40,317 bases of DNA from a virus. This document shows, one piece after another, positions 27,939-36,531 of this stretch (its first letter is position 1; the number at the start of each line of letters is the position of its first letter). The DNA lies in the IMG/VR virus record IMGVR_UViG_3300049796_000011, positions 1 to 40,317 of that record. One strand, given 5' to 3'. The translations under genes were made by a program, and so were the position numbers. The notes under the pieces are model-generated. The model was not told the DNA's origin, did no database searches, and worked only from the letters and a program-made list of their open reading frames with translations.

Positions 27939-29888
27939 ATGGCGCTGCCCGGCAACGTTGACCTGATCACGGTCACCGGCACGTTCCAGTTCATCGACAG
28001 CACGTACCCCGGCGGGACGTCCACTGTGGAGTTCAGCCCGTCGGGTAACCCGTGGTTGAAGGACGCGTCAGCGGACGCGATCTTGCTGCCGAAGACGGTG
28101 GTGTGCACGGTAAACGCGACCGGGCAGTTGGTCGGCCCTGCTGGCGCTGTGGGTGCGGGTGGACTGGGTGTGAAGCTGCCCGCGACGGACGATGCTGACC
28201 TCGCGCCGACGGGGTTCGTCTACAACGTGGTCATCAAGATCACGGGTCTGGCTCCGTTGGCGTACTCGATCAGCCTGCCGACGAGTGACTCGACTGTGGA
28301 CCTGGCGGACCTCGCCCCGGTGTCCCCGGTGGAGGGTGGCGGCGACCCGCTGGTGCTGTCGGTCAACGGGAACCTGCCGAACTCGTCCGGCGCGGTGACG
28401 CTGGACGCGGCCGACGTCGATGCGCTGCCGTCGTCCTACACGGCGCCGGTGCTGTCGGTGAACGGCGCTACCGGCGCGATCGTCATCGACACGGAGTTGC
28501 CGCGTCCTGCGGTCGGGCTGACCAACGCGGGTGCTCTGGCCGCGTACTCGGCGGGCCCGTACGTGATCGACGCCCCCGGTCTGTACCAGAACCTTGACGT
28601 CGATTCGTTCGACGTGCGGGCGGGTGACGTGACGATCCGGAACTGTCGGCTTCGCGGCACCGACGCGGGCGGCAACCTCTTGGGGCGCGCGGCGAACTTC
28701 CACGCAGGGTGGGACTCCGAACCCGTCCTGCGGCGCAGAACGATCGAGCACTGCGAAATCAAGGGAACCCTGATCGGCGGCGGGTTCACCGCACGGTACA
28801 ACGACTCGCACCACATGGTGGAGGACGGGGCGACGCTGACACGGTCAGACGAACCGACCGTCATCGAGTGGTCAGACTTCCGCGACTTCACCCCCAGTGA
28901 AGGCAACCACGCCGACGGCATCCAGCTCATCCAGGCACCCTCGGCGGACGTCGTGATCCGGCACAACCGGGTCATCTGCGACCCGCCCGGCGACTACAGC
29001 ATGCCGCCGATCAACCCGTTCAACGCAGCCATGTTCGTCGGCACGGCGGACGTACCGATCCCTGACGAGGACCCGAACCCCGCCAAGATCGGGCACATCT
29101 ACGTCGAGGACAACCTGCTGCTGTCGCAGTACTCCGCGTACGTGGTGCGCGTCGGTGGCCCGAACACTCACCTGGTGGGCAACCAGGTCGGGCCCGGCAC
29201 GACGGGCCGCACCTACCTGACCGTCACGACCGAGGGGTCAGGCAACCGGCAGGTCACCATCGCCGGTGTCGACCTTGCGCTGCCGGTGCTGGACGAGGCG
29301 CTCATCGGCGACTCGTCGCCGTACCTGACGCAGGCCACCGCCGACAGCCTGTACGGCGCGGACTCCAGCCTGTACCCGCTGGCCGCGTATGGGCTCAAAG
29401 CGACGAGCGTCGCTATCGAGGACGGCACGGTCAACGGTGCCCCCGGCGCTGGGGTTGCTGTGTGGCAACGGGTGCGGGTGCCACAGGGCACCCCGATCAC
29501 CGGTGCGGCCATGTTCGTCGAGTCCGCGGGCAGCACCCCCGGCGGCGGTATCCAGGGGTTCGCGGTGTACGAGGAGGACGGCACCCTCGCCGGGTCGTCC
29601 ACAACGGACAACGCGATTTTCACCAGCACTGGGTGGCGGTCCAAGGCGCTGACCACTCCGATCGCCGCGCAGCCCGACGGCCGGTTCGTGTACGTCGCGT
29701 TCGTCTCCAACCTCGGCTCCGCGCCGACGTTGACCTCGGCGGCGGACGCGAAAGCCCTGAACGGCGCGGTCGGCGGCGGCAACCGGAGGTGCTTCTACGC
29801 GGCGTCCGTGACCTCCTGGCCGGGCACGATCACCGTGTCCAGCCACGGAACCCTGTCGACGCAGACCAACCTGATCGGGGTGTACTGA
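27939..29888 (+). CDS. Tail spike / right-handed beta-helix protein
   Basis: A 649-aa product. The N-terminal 120 residues are beta-rich with a TVTGTFQFIDSTYPGGTS start, and ALPSSYTAPVLSVNGATG follows. A parallel beta-helix spans about 200-430 (IRNCRLRGTDAGGNL, IEHCEIKGTLIGGG, IRHNRVICDPPGD), typical of polysaccharide-binding or -degrading spikes. The C-terminus (about 475-649) is a beta-sandwich-like domain. GGGGAA precedes ATG. Likely the host-surface adhesin. Its place between lysis and connector genes, rather than at the tail end, is unusual. Confidence 0.8.
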   Translation: MALPGNVDLITVTGTFQFIDSTYPGGTSTVEFSPSGNPWLKDASADAILLPKTVVCTVNATGQLVGPAGAVGAGGLGVKLPATDDADLAPTGFVYNVVIKITGLAPLAYSISLPTSDSTVDLADLAPVSPVEGGGDPLVLSVNGNLPNSSGAVTLDAADVDALPSSYTAPVLSVNGATGAIVIDTELPRPAVGLTNAGALAAYSAGPYVIDAPGLYQNLDVDSFDVRAGDVTIRNCRLRGTDAGGNLLGRAANFHAGWDSEPVLRRRTIEHCEIKGTLIGGGFTARYNDSHHMVEDGATLTRSDEPTVIEWSDFRDFTPSEGNHADGIQLIQAPSADVVIRHNRVICDPPGDYSMPPINPFNAAMFVGTADVPIPDEDPNPAKIGHIYVEDNLLLSQYSAYVVRVGGPNTHLVGNQVGPGTTGRTYLTVTTEGSGNRQVTIAGVDLALPVLDEALIGDSSPYLTQATADSLYGADSSLYPLAAYGLKATSVAIEDGTVNGAPGAGVAVWQRVRVPQGTPITGAAMFVESAGSTPGGGIQGFAVYEEDGTLAGSSTTDNAIFTSTGWRSKALTTPIAAQPDGRFVYVAFVSNLGSAPTLTSAADAKALNGAVGGGNRRCFYAASVTSWPGTITVSSHGTLSTQTNLIGVY

Positions 29889-29890
29889 CC

Positions 29891-30355
29891 ATGATCTGGG
29901 CGACGGTGACCGAGGTGCGGGCCTGGTGGGAGAACCAGCAGACTGCGCTCGGGGTGACGTGGACTGACCTGCCCAGCTCGGACCCTGCGGTGCAGATCCT
30001 CATCGACTCCGCCGCACGCACCCTCGGCACCCGCGTCATCCGGTGGCCGGTGCTCGACGACGCGGGCGAACGCGCGGTGGACGCCGTCCAGCGCGGGCAC
30101 ATCGTCGTCGCCGTCGGCGAGGTGATCCGGGCGCGCCGGGAGGCGGTCGAGGTGACCGCGGCGCTCGGTGGTGCTGGTGCTGCTGCGGTGATCGCTGGCG
30201 GTGGCAGCATCACCGCCTCCAAGCTCTCCGTGTCGGGCAGCAAGCAGTCCGGCGGCGGGGTGCAGGTCGGCGAGTCCGCCGTGACGGTGCCGCTGGCTGC
30301 GTACGACGCCTTGTCCGCCGCGAACCTCATCGGCGGGTCGGTGGCGTCGTGGTGA
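29891..30355 (+). CDS. Head-tail connector (adaptor)
   Basis: The 154-aa product has a helical N-terminal part (TEVRAWWENQQTALGVTW, DPAVQILIDSAARTL) and GHIVVAVGEVIRARREAVEV, with a Gly/Ser-rich C-terminal loop. This is the style of actinophage head-tail adaptors (gp6/gp15-like). It begins the connector series after the spike gene, 2 nt after its stop. Confidence 0.65.
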   Translation: MIWATVTEVRAWWENQQTALGVTWTDLPSSDPAVQILIDSAARTLGTRVIRWPVLDDAGERAVDAVQRGHIVVAVGEVIRARREAVEVTAALGGAGAAAVIAGGGSITASKLSVSGSKQSGGGVQVGESAVTVPLAAYDALSAANLIGGSVASW

Positions 30356-30693
30356 GCCTCCTCGGCGGGCTCATCCCCGCCACGCACACCGTGCGGAAGG
30401 GCAACCCGGTTGGGCACCGTCCGCAGCTGGGCGACGCAGGCGACGGCGCCCGTTGGGGCGCCCCGGTCGACATCGGCGATCCGGGCTGCCGGGTGGAGAA
30501 GACGTCACGCCAGTACCAGAACGCGGACGGCCGAGTCGTCACGTTGACCGCGCTGGTCGTCACCCCGGCTGTACCGGAGGTGCACGTCGGCGACCGGCTC
30601 GTGGTCGACGGTAACGAGCGCCGGGTGGAGAAGGTCGACGAACTCGTGTGGCTCAACGGGTCTGTGATGCACCGCGAGTGCTGGACGGCCTGA
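30352..30693 (+). CDS. Head-tail stopper-like protein
   Basis: The 113-aa product is mostly beta: THTVRKGNPVGHRPQLGDAG, RVVTLTALVVTPAVPEVHVG, DRLVVDGNERRVEKV and ending HRECWTA. Compact beta-barrel proteins of this size following the adaptor typically close the portal. GTGA overlap with the adaptor gene. Confidence 0.65.
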   Translation: MSLLGGLIPATHTVRKGNPVGHRPQLGDAGDGARWGAPVDIGDPGCRVEKTSRQYQNADGRVVTLTALVVTPAVPEVHVGDRLVVDGNERRVEKVDELVWLNGSVMHRECWTA

Positions 30694-30694
30694 G

Positions 30695-31036
30695 GTGGAC
30701 TTCGACGAGGTGCTGCTCGCGGCCGAGGTGAAGGTCCGCGACGGCACCCTCGAACGCACCGGGGAGGCGACCGAGCAGCTCCTCGCCGACTCGCAGGTTG
30801 TTGTCCCGTACCAGGAGGGTGACCTGTCACGGGCAGGCTACGCGCAGACCCGCGATACCGGCGCAGGCGCTGAGGGAATCGTGAAGTTCGACAGCGTGTA
30901 CGCCCGCTACCAGGAGCTGACAGAGGACCTGCAACACCAGGATCAGGGGCAGGCGCACTACCTCGGCGGCACGCTGCGCGCGAACTCCGTGCGGTACATC
31001 GACCACATCAGCAAGGTGATGGACGACCTCGGGTGA
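30695..31036 (+). CDS. HK97 gp10-like / tail-completion protein
   Basis: The 113-aa product combines helix and strands in the gp10-like order: GTLERTGEATEQLLADSQVV, VPYQEGDLSRAGYAQT, VKFDSVYARYQEL and YIDHISKVMDDLG. The VPYxEGxL...YARYQE pattern is typical of tail-completion or minor capsid connector proteins. GTG begins 1 nt after the previous stop. Confidence 0.75.
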   Translation: MDFDEVLLAAEVKVRDGTLERTGEATEQLLADSQVVVPYQEGDLSRAGYAQTRDTGAGAEGIVKFDSVYARYQELTEDLQHQDQGQAHYLGGTLRANSVRYIDHISKVMDDLG

Positions 31037-31062
31037 CACCTGCGTCCGATCGTGGTCGCGTG
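31034..31062 (+). promoter_or_regulatory. Start element of tail terminator gene
   Basis: TGACAC (31034-31039) includes the upstream stop. GCGTCC (31042-31047) pairs with GGTCGC (31054-31059) with one mismatch, and GTG 31060 begins at the next base. Confidence 0.5.
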
Positions 31063-31491
31063 CTGTCGAAGGCGTTGGCGTTGCACCTCGCTGCGTTGGG
31101 GTTGGTCCGCTATCCGGCGACCGAGCCCGGTAGCGCTGTGCCTTGCTACGTCGAAGACATGCCGGGCGACGCGCCCGACGACCTCGTGCTGATCCGCACA
31201 CAGCAAGGGTTTCCGGCCACGGACATCAGCGGCTACGAGAACCCCGAGCTGGAGATCATGCGCCGCACAGCGGCGGATGCTGGTGTCCAGGCGGGGTTTG
31301 ACGGCGCGGAGGGCGTGCGCCGTGCCGTGAAGGACACCGGCCAAACCGTGTGGGCGGCCAGCACCCCGCACGAGGTGCACATCGCTCTCGTCAACGCGGA
31401 CGCCACCCCGACCCGCAAGGGCGTGGACCCGAAAGGACGGCCGGTCTGGTCGTTCTCCGTCCAGACTCACGCCTTGGAGGCACCAGAATGA
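31060..31491 (+). CDS. Tail terminator-like protein
   Basis: The 143-aa product starts with a helix (VLSKALALHLAALGLVRYP), followed by strands VPCYVEDMPGDAPDDLVLIR and a C-terminal WSFSVQTHALEAP. Such alpha/beta proteins between connector and major tail genes cap the tail tube. GTG 31060 is preferred over GTG 31033, which overlaps the upstream stop and lacks a Shine-Dalgarno. Confidence 0.7.
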   Translation: MLSKALALHLAALGLVRYPATEPGSAVPCYVEDMPGDAPDDLVLIRTQQGFPATDISGYENPELEIMRRTAADAGVQAGFDGAEGVRRAVKDTGQTVWAASTPHEVHIALVNADATPTRKGVDPKGRPVWSFSVQTHALEAPE

Positions 31492-31952
31492 CCGCCATCA
31501 AGAAGAGGATCGCGCGCTTCAACCGGATCCTCGTCAACATCGGCTCCGAGGACGTCCCGAACTACACGCTCGTCAAGGGCCTCTCGAAGATCGAAATGCC
31601 GTTCTCGGAGACCGAGGTCGACGTGTCCGACTTCGACAGCGGAGGCTGGGATGACTCCCTCACCACGCACCGCGGCTGGACGGTGAACCTCGAAGGGTTC
31701 GACGGCTACACCGGTCCCGACTCCGCGCAGATCGACGACCCCGGCCAAGCTTTCCTGAAGGCCAAGGGTCTGCTCAGCGGGCCCGAGGCGTACACGCAGG
31801 TGCAGTTCTACCGCGCCGACAACAACAAGGGCTACCAGGGCCGGGTGTCGGTGAACTACGCCGGTCCGGGTGGCGGAGTGAAGGACGCCGAGCCGTTCAA
31901 GTGCACCCTCAAGGGCTCGGGCCAGCTGTCCGCCTTCACGTACACCCCCTGA
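31488..31952 (+). CDS. Major tail protein
   Basis: The 154-aa product is a beta-rich tube protein: RIARFNRILVNIGSEDVPNY, KIEMPFSETEVDVSDFDSGG, WTVNLEGFDGYTG, and KCTLKGSGQLSAFTY. GGAGG lies about 7 nt upstream, and the ATG overlaps the terminator stop. Its place between terminator and tail chaperones is standard for the tube subunit. Confidence 0.8.
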   Translation: MTAIKKRIARFNRILVNIGSEDVPNYTLVKGLSKIEMPFSETEVDVSDFDSGGWDDSLTTHRGWTVNLEGFDGYTGPDSAQIDDPGQAFLKAKGLLSGPEAYTQVQFYRADNNKGYQGRVSVNYAGPGGGVKDAEPFKCTLKGSGQLSAFTYTP

Positions 31953-31969
31953 CCGGAGGACTGACCCGC

Positions 31970-32467
31970 ATGTCCACCTTCCCCGAACTGTCCGGCTTCA
32001 AGTCCGAAGTGGACGGCGACAAGCTCACGTTGCCGATCCGCGGTGTCGAGTACCGGTTTTCCAAGTCCATCCCGATGCGTCTGGGTTTGGCGCTCACCGA
32101 GGCACGCGAGCAGACGAGGGCCATCGCCGAGGCCGTGAACGCTGGCGCCGAGCCGGAGGTTCCTGCTGCGCTCGCGAGCCTTTCTGAGCACGAGGTGATG
32201 CGGGCGCTGATCGGCGACCAGTGGCAGCGCATGCTGGACGACGGCGTGCTCGACACGGAGTTCCGCCACGTCTACATGGTCCTGTTCACGTGGCACATGG
32301 GAGGCGAGGATGCCGCCATGCGGGTGTGGACGGGCGAGGTCGGAGAGGGTGATGCTCGCCCCCCAGCCCGTTCGTCGTCGAAAGCGCGGACGACATCCCG
32401 GAGTACATCGACGCGGAAACCCTCCGCGAGTACCGGTCGCCGAGCCTCGGGTGGCAAGACTTCCTGA
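31970..32467 (+). CDS. Tail assembly chaperone G
   Basis: The 165-aa product of the zero frame, with GGAGG upstream. Residues 1-130 form the chaperone core (FKSEVDGDKLTLPIRGVEYR, KSIPMRLGLALTEAREQT, EHEVMRALIGDQWQRML). The last 30 residues are an Arg/Ser/Thr-rich run, an ordinary consequence of reading past the frameshift site. Binds the tape measure protein during tail assembly; made in excess over the GT fusion. Confidence 0.85.
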   Translation: MSTFPELSGFKSEVDGDKLTLPIRGVEYRFSKSIPMRLGLALTEAREQTRAIAEAVNAGAEPEVPAALASLSEHEVMRALIGDQWQRMLDDGVLDTEFRHVYMVLFTWHMGGEDAAMRVWTGEVGEGDARPPARSSSKARTTSRSTSTRKPSASTGRRASGGKTS

Positions 32468-32688
32468 CCCACTGGGATCTCATCGAGCCGGACTTCCACC
32501 GCGAGTACTCGGTGGACCTCGCTGACGCGGCGGTGCTGGACGGCCGCACCTGGCGGTGGTTCACCGTCAGGTTGTTCGGGCTGTCGTTGGAGTCGCGCAC
32601 GTGGCAGCGGCTGCTCGGTGAGAGGCAGCAGCCGGAGGAAGCCAGCCTCGACGAGGCGGACGAGGCGTTCGGCGTGGACCGCGAGTGA
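31970..32688 (+). CDS. Tail assembly chaperone GT, made by -1 frameshift
   Basis: The zero frame is read to 32365, then the -1 frame from 32365 to 32688, giving 239 aa. The -1 frame has a stop at 32350-32352 just upstream and no start codon placed to make T alone, so T requires shifting. The T part begins SPFVVESADDIPEYIDAETL and contains PSLGWQDFLTHWDLIEPDFH and RTWRWFTVRLFGLSLESR, which are typical of T-domain sequences. G-to-GT frameshifting in front of the tape measure gene is conserved in long-tailed phages. Confidence 0.85.
32359..32365 (+). other. Slippery heptamer for -1 frameshifting
   Basis: C-CCC-CCA, read CGC CCC CCA in the zero frame, allows both proline tRNAs to re-pair after slipping one base back (to CCC CCC). 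It lies 7 nt after the -1-frame stop at 32350-32352 and before the G stop at 32465-32467, the only window compatible with fusion. Confidence 0.75.
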
Positions 32689-32714
32689 CACGCCGAACGC
32701 ACTGTTGACGGGTG
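32686..32714 (+). promoter_or_regulatory. Start element of tape measure gene
   Basis: TGACAC (32686-32691) contains the T stop codon. CCG-AAC pairs with GTT-CGG (with a 2-nt bulge) over 32693-32711, and GTG 32712 begins directly after. No Shine-Dalgarno. Confidence 0.45.
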
Positions 32715-35636
32715 TCGACCACGACCGGCCACATCAAGGCCATCATCACTGCGGAGAACGCGCAGTACATGGCCAAGAGCCGGGAGACGCGCGCCGACTC
32801 CAAGGCACTCAAGGCCGAAGTCGAGCGCAACAAACCGGAAATCGACGCTGACGAGAAGCCGTTCGTCGCCGCGGTGGCTCGGGCGGAAGCTGCACAGGCC
32901 AGCCTCTCCGACAAGGTCAAGAAGACGGTCGCCGACCTACAGGCACAGGTCAGCAAGGCCGGTGACGCCGAAGCGACGGCGATCGGCAAGGTCCGGGTCG
33001 CTCAGGCCGCGCTGGACGAGTTGCGGGACGGCGACAGCACCCCGTCGGCGCTGCAACTAGCCGTCGCCGATGAACGACTCGCCGTCGCGCAACGCACCCT
33101 CGTGCAGGCTCAGCAGCGCACCGAGACCCTGACCGGGCGCCTCGCTGAGGCGAACACCAAGCTGGCGGCCACCACCGAAGACGTCGTCGCGGTCACCGAC
33201 GACGCGGCCAAGTCGCACGACACGGCGGCGAAGTCGGCCGACAAGCACGGCAGCGCGATCGGGAAGTTGGCTCTCGCGTTCGTCGTGGCGAACGCGGCCA
33301 TGCTCGCCGGTGGGCTCGCGGCCGGTGCCGCGGTGGGTGTCCTGCCTGTCATGGCGGTAGCTGCGGCGGCCTTCCTGTTGTCTGCGAACGAGAAGGTCGC
33401 TGACTCGTTCAGTGGTCTCGCTACCACAGTGGTCACGGACGCGCGGGCGATGGCCGCGCCACTCCAAGACGACTTGGTGCAGGCGTCGAGCGACCTGGCA
33501 GCGACGTGGATCAAGCTGCGGCCCGCTATCCACGGCCTGTTCGAGGAGTCCCAGCCTGCTGTCCGCGAGCTGACGCGCGGGGTGTCGGAGTTCGCCGAGA
33601 ACGCGGTGCCGGGCATGCTGACGGCGGTCAGCCGCTCCGAGCCGGTGATGGTGGGATGGCGCAAGTTCCTGTCTGACACGGGTGCCGGGTTCGGTGCTTT
33701 CTTCCGCAACGTGTCCACGGACAGCGAGTCGACCGGCCGGGATATCGCTGCGTTCGGCTCCGTGATCCGCACCGTGCTCGCCGCGGCTGGCACGGTTCTC
33801 CAGCAGCTGTCGACGGCCTTCGCGCCGTACGCCGAGGACTTCGCGCGTGTGTTCCAGAAGTTGATGGACGTCGTCACGCGGCTCACCGCTGGTGCGCTGC
33901 CGGTGCTGGCATCGTCGCTCGGTATCGCGCTGGACGTGCTGGAGGCTCTGCTCAATGTGCTGGAGCCGATCTCGGGGTTCCTGGGTACGACCGTCGGTGT
34001 GGTCCTGTCGGCTGCCGCCGCGTGGAAGGTCTACGGCGCGGCGATTGCTCTGGTCGCGCGGGTGCCGCTCACGGGCGCGCTTACCGCGTCCGTGGCTGCT
34101 GCGGCTCCGGCGGGCGGGATTCTGTCCAGGTTGGGTTTGGGGGCTGCGGGCGCGGCCTCGGGCACGGGTGCGTTGGCGGGCGCGTTGTCGCCGCTCGGGA
34201 TCGCGCTGGCCGCTACGGGTTTGATCATGGGCGCGTACCTGCTGGAGCAGCAGGGGATCAACAAGGGCGCCGACGCGTTCGTGCAGGGCGTCACCAAGGG
34301 TGGCGACGCGGCGAAGAAGGCTGTCGACGACTACTCGGCGTTGAAGAAGGGTCTCGCGGACCTGACCGCGCAGCGCGACGCCTATCTCGCGCAGCAGGGC
34401 GCGACGCCGGACGACGCGAGCCTCGGCGCGATGAACGACCAGATCGCAGGGCAGACCGAGAAGGTCGACCGGGCACGTGAGAAGTGGGACGAGTACCTCG
34501 CGTCCGTGGGCCCGGTTGAGCAGGCGCAGGCGAAGCTCAACCTCGCGATCGCTCAGTTCGGGAAGGACTCCCCGCAGGCGACGTCTGCGGCGGCCGCATA
34601 CCGGGGCGAGGTGTCCAAGCAGGAGGCCGCGTCACGAGCTGCGGCGGACGCGGTGAAGACGCACACCGACCGCATCAACGAGAACCTGGCGATGCAGTTG
34701 CACGCCGTCGGGGCGAGCCTCGACTACGACAGCGCCCTGCTGTCGCTGGAGCAGTCGCAGAAGGCCCTCACCCAAGCGGTGAAGGATCACGGTCCGGCGA
34801 GCCTTGAGGCGCGCACGGCGGACAACCAGTACCAGCAGCAGCTGCTCGCCACCGTGGACGCCATCGGGGTGAAGGTCAAGGCGGAGAACGCGAGCAAGAC
34901 GGCCGCCGAGGTCTCGACTGCGGTCACGCAGGCGCAGTACGGGGAGATTCTGCGGCTGGCTTTGGCGGCGGGCGACGACGCCCCTGCGGGTCTCCAGAAG
35001 ATGATCGCTGGCATGGACGGTGCCGCGCTCGCGGCGATGGGCGTCACCGTGAAGGTGAAGGACACCGGCGAGGCAATCGTGACCATGCCTGACGGTAAGG
35101 AGATCGTGATCAACGGCGACAACGCCGACGCGATGAAGAAGATCGAGCAGGTCAACGCGGCGACCGTCCTGAGTAAGACGCTGTGGATCGATGCGGTGAT
35201 CCGCAACGACGCCAGGGTGGCGATGAGTAACGGTGTCGGCGGCATGAACGACGGCGGTTGGGTTCCGGGGAACGGCCCGGATGCTGACGACCGCATGGTT
35301 CCGGTGACGTCGAAGGAGTTCGTCGTCAACCGGCGGGCTGCGGCGAAGTGGGGCCCCTTCCTGGAGATGATCAACAGCGCGAACGGTGGGGACATCAGGC
35401 TGCCCGAGTCGGGGTTGAAGACGGGTGCGCTCGGCATGGCCGATCCGTCGATCCCGCGCGCTCGCATCCCGGCCTCGTCGAGCAGTTCCGCTGCTGGCGT
35501 CGGCGGGAGCATGGCCGCGTCATCCGGCCGGACGGTCATCATCGAGAGCCTGCACATGCACCAGGTGCGGACCCTGCCGACGGCGGAGGAGTTGCAGAAC
35601 GTGCTGCACGACGTCGAGGTGCAATATGCTTCGTGA
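32712..35636 (+). CDS. Tape measure protein
   Basis: Determines tail length and is ejected during DNA entry. The 974-aa product is mainly helical: a coiled-coil start (1-180), hydrophobic stretches at about 184-225 (LALAFVVANAAMLAGGLAAG), about 400-450 and about 493-513, and further helices with Gln/Ala-rich heptads. The C-terminus has GGMNDGGWVPGNGPDADDR (from about 841) and KEFVVNRRAAAKWGPFLEMI, a common tape-measure ending. At about 1.5 angstrom per residue, the tail would be near 145 nm. No lytic transglycosylase or peptidase motif was recognised. Confidence 0.9.
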   Translation: MSTTTGHIKAIITAENAQYMAKSRETRADSKALKAEVERNKPEIDADEKPFVAAVARAEAAQASLSDKVKKTVADLQAQVSKAGDAEATAIGKVRVAQAALDELRDGDSTPSALQLAVADERLAVAQRTLVQAQQRTETLTGRLAEANTKLAATTEDVVAVTDDAAKSHDTAAKSADKHGSAIGKLALAFVVANAAMLAGGLAAGAAVGVLPVMAVAAAAFLLSANEKVADSFSGLATTVVTDARAMAAPLQDDLVQASSDLAATWIKLRPAIHGLFEESQPAVRELTRGVSEFAENAVPGMLTAVSRSEPVMVGWRKFLSDTGAGFGAFFRNVSTDSESTGRDIAAFGSVIRTVLAAAGTVLQQLSTAFAPYAEDFARVFQKLMDVVTRLTAGALPVLASSLGIALDVLEALLNVLEPISGFLGTTVGVVLSAAAAWKVYGAAIALVARVPLTGALTASVAAAAPAGGILSRLGLGAAGAASGTGALAGALSPLGIALAATGLIMGAYLLEQQGINKGADAFVQGVTKGGDAAKKAVDDYSALKKGLADLTAQRDAYLAQQGATPDDASLGAMNDQIAGQTEKVDRAREKWDEYLASVGPVEQAQAKLNLAIAQFGKDSPQATSAAAAYRGEVSKQEAASRAAADAVKTHTDRINENLAMQLHAVGASLDYDSALLSLEQSQKALTQAVKDHGPASLEARTADNQYQQQLLATVDAIGVKVKAENASKTAAEVSTAVTQAQYGEILRLALAAGDDAPAGLQKMIAGMDGAALAAMGVTVKVKDTGEAIVTMPDGKEIVINGDNADAMKKIEQVNAATVLSKTLWIDAVIRNDARVAMSNGVGGMNDGGWVPGNGPDADDRMVPVTSKEFVVNRRAAAKWGPFLEMINSANGGDIRLPESGLKTGALGMADPSIPRARIPASSSSSAAGVGGSMAASSGRTVIIESLHMHQVRTLPTAEELQNVLHDVEVQYAS

Positions 35637-36531
35637 GCTGACCTGGTACCCGCCCGCGCACCTCGGGATGGACCCGTTGGTGCTCACCGATCACGCCACC
35701 GGGCGGAGGGTCCACAAAGGATCTCGCGGTCTCGGTGCGGTGAAGCGGGAGGTCATCACCCAGGACTCGCCATGGTCGGACGGGACGTCGGTCGAGGAGG
35801 ATTTCGCGCTGCCCCGGTCGATCATGCTGCCGATGTCGATCAGCGGCGCGGACCGTGCCGAGTTCCTGACTCGGTTGAGGACGTTCGAGCGTGCGATGCG
35901 GACTCGTGCGCCTGGCGGTGCGCCGGTCCCTGGCGAGCTGGAGCTTGCGCAGGCGGACGGCAGGCGGTTCCGGCTGCGCTGCTTCTACCGTGATGGGCTG
36001 CCGGACGAGGAGACGGTCGACACCGGCGGCGACACGACTTGGTGCCGGTTCCAGTTGCAGCTGCTGGCGCCGGACCCGTACTGGTATGCGGCCGAGCCGA
36101 CGGTGCTCAGCTGGGTGTTCGCCGACCCGGTGGCGTTCCTCGGGACGAACTTCTTGCCGTTGCGGATCAGCCCGTCGAACACCATCGGGGCTGCGACGAT
36201 CATCAACGACGGCACCGAGTCCGCGCTCGGCACGTGGCGGATCACCCGGCCCGGCACAGACCTCGTGTTGCTGAACAACGACACCGGCCAGCAGGCTCAG
36301 GTCACCGGGACTATCCCGGTGGGTCAGGTGCTCACCATCGTGACCGACCCGGCCGCGCTGGACATCGTGCTGTCGCCGTCCGGTGTGGACTGGTGGGACC
36401 ATCTCCAGGATGGTTCGGCGTTGTGGGAGATCCCGCCGGGCACCACGTCGGCGAGCCTCACCCTGACCGGGGCGACTTCGGCCAGCCGGATCGAGTTGGA
36501 GTTCACGCCGAGGTTCGGTTCGCCGTGGTGA
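35626..36531 (+). CDS. Distal tail protein (Dit-like)
   Basis: The 301-aa product begins MLRELTWYPPAHLGMDPLVL, then HKGSRGLGAVKREVITQDSP and LPRSIMLPMSISGADRAEFL, with WCRFQLQLLAPDPYWYA in the middle and a galectin-like beta C-terminal part (ATIINDGTESALGTWRIT). This is the siphovirus Dit architecture that links tube to baseplate. ATG overlaps the tape measure end by 11 nt. Confidence 0.8.
   Translation: MLRELTWYPPAHLGMDPLVLTDHATGRRVHKGSRGLGAVKREVITQDSPWSDGTSVEEDFALPRSIMLPMSISGADRAEFLTRLRTFERAMRTRAPGGAPVPGELELAQADGRRFRLRCFYRDGLPDEETVDTGGDTTWCRFQLQLLAPDPYWYAAEPTVLSWVFADPVAFLGTNFLPLRISPSNTIGAATIINDGTESALGTWRITRPGTDLVLLNNDTGQQAQVTGTIPVGQVLTIVTDPAALDIVLSPSGVDWWDHLQDGSALWEIPPGTTSASLTLTGATSASRIELEFTPRFGSPW

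Noticed and set aside
30826-30832. TGACAG on the minus strand as a start element
   Set aside because: It lies within the gp10-like coding sequence, with no leftward gene after it; taken as chance.
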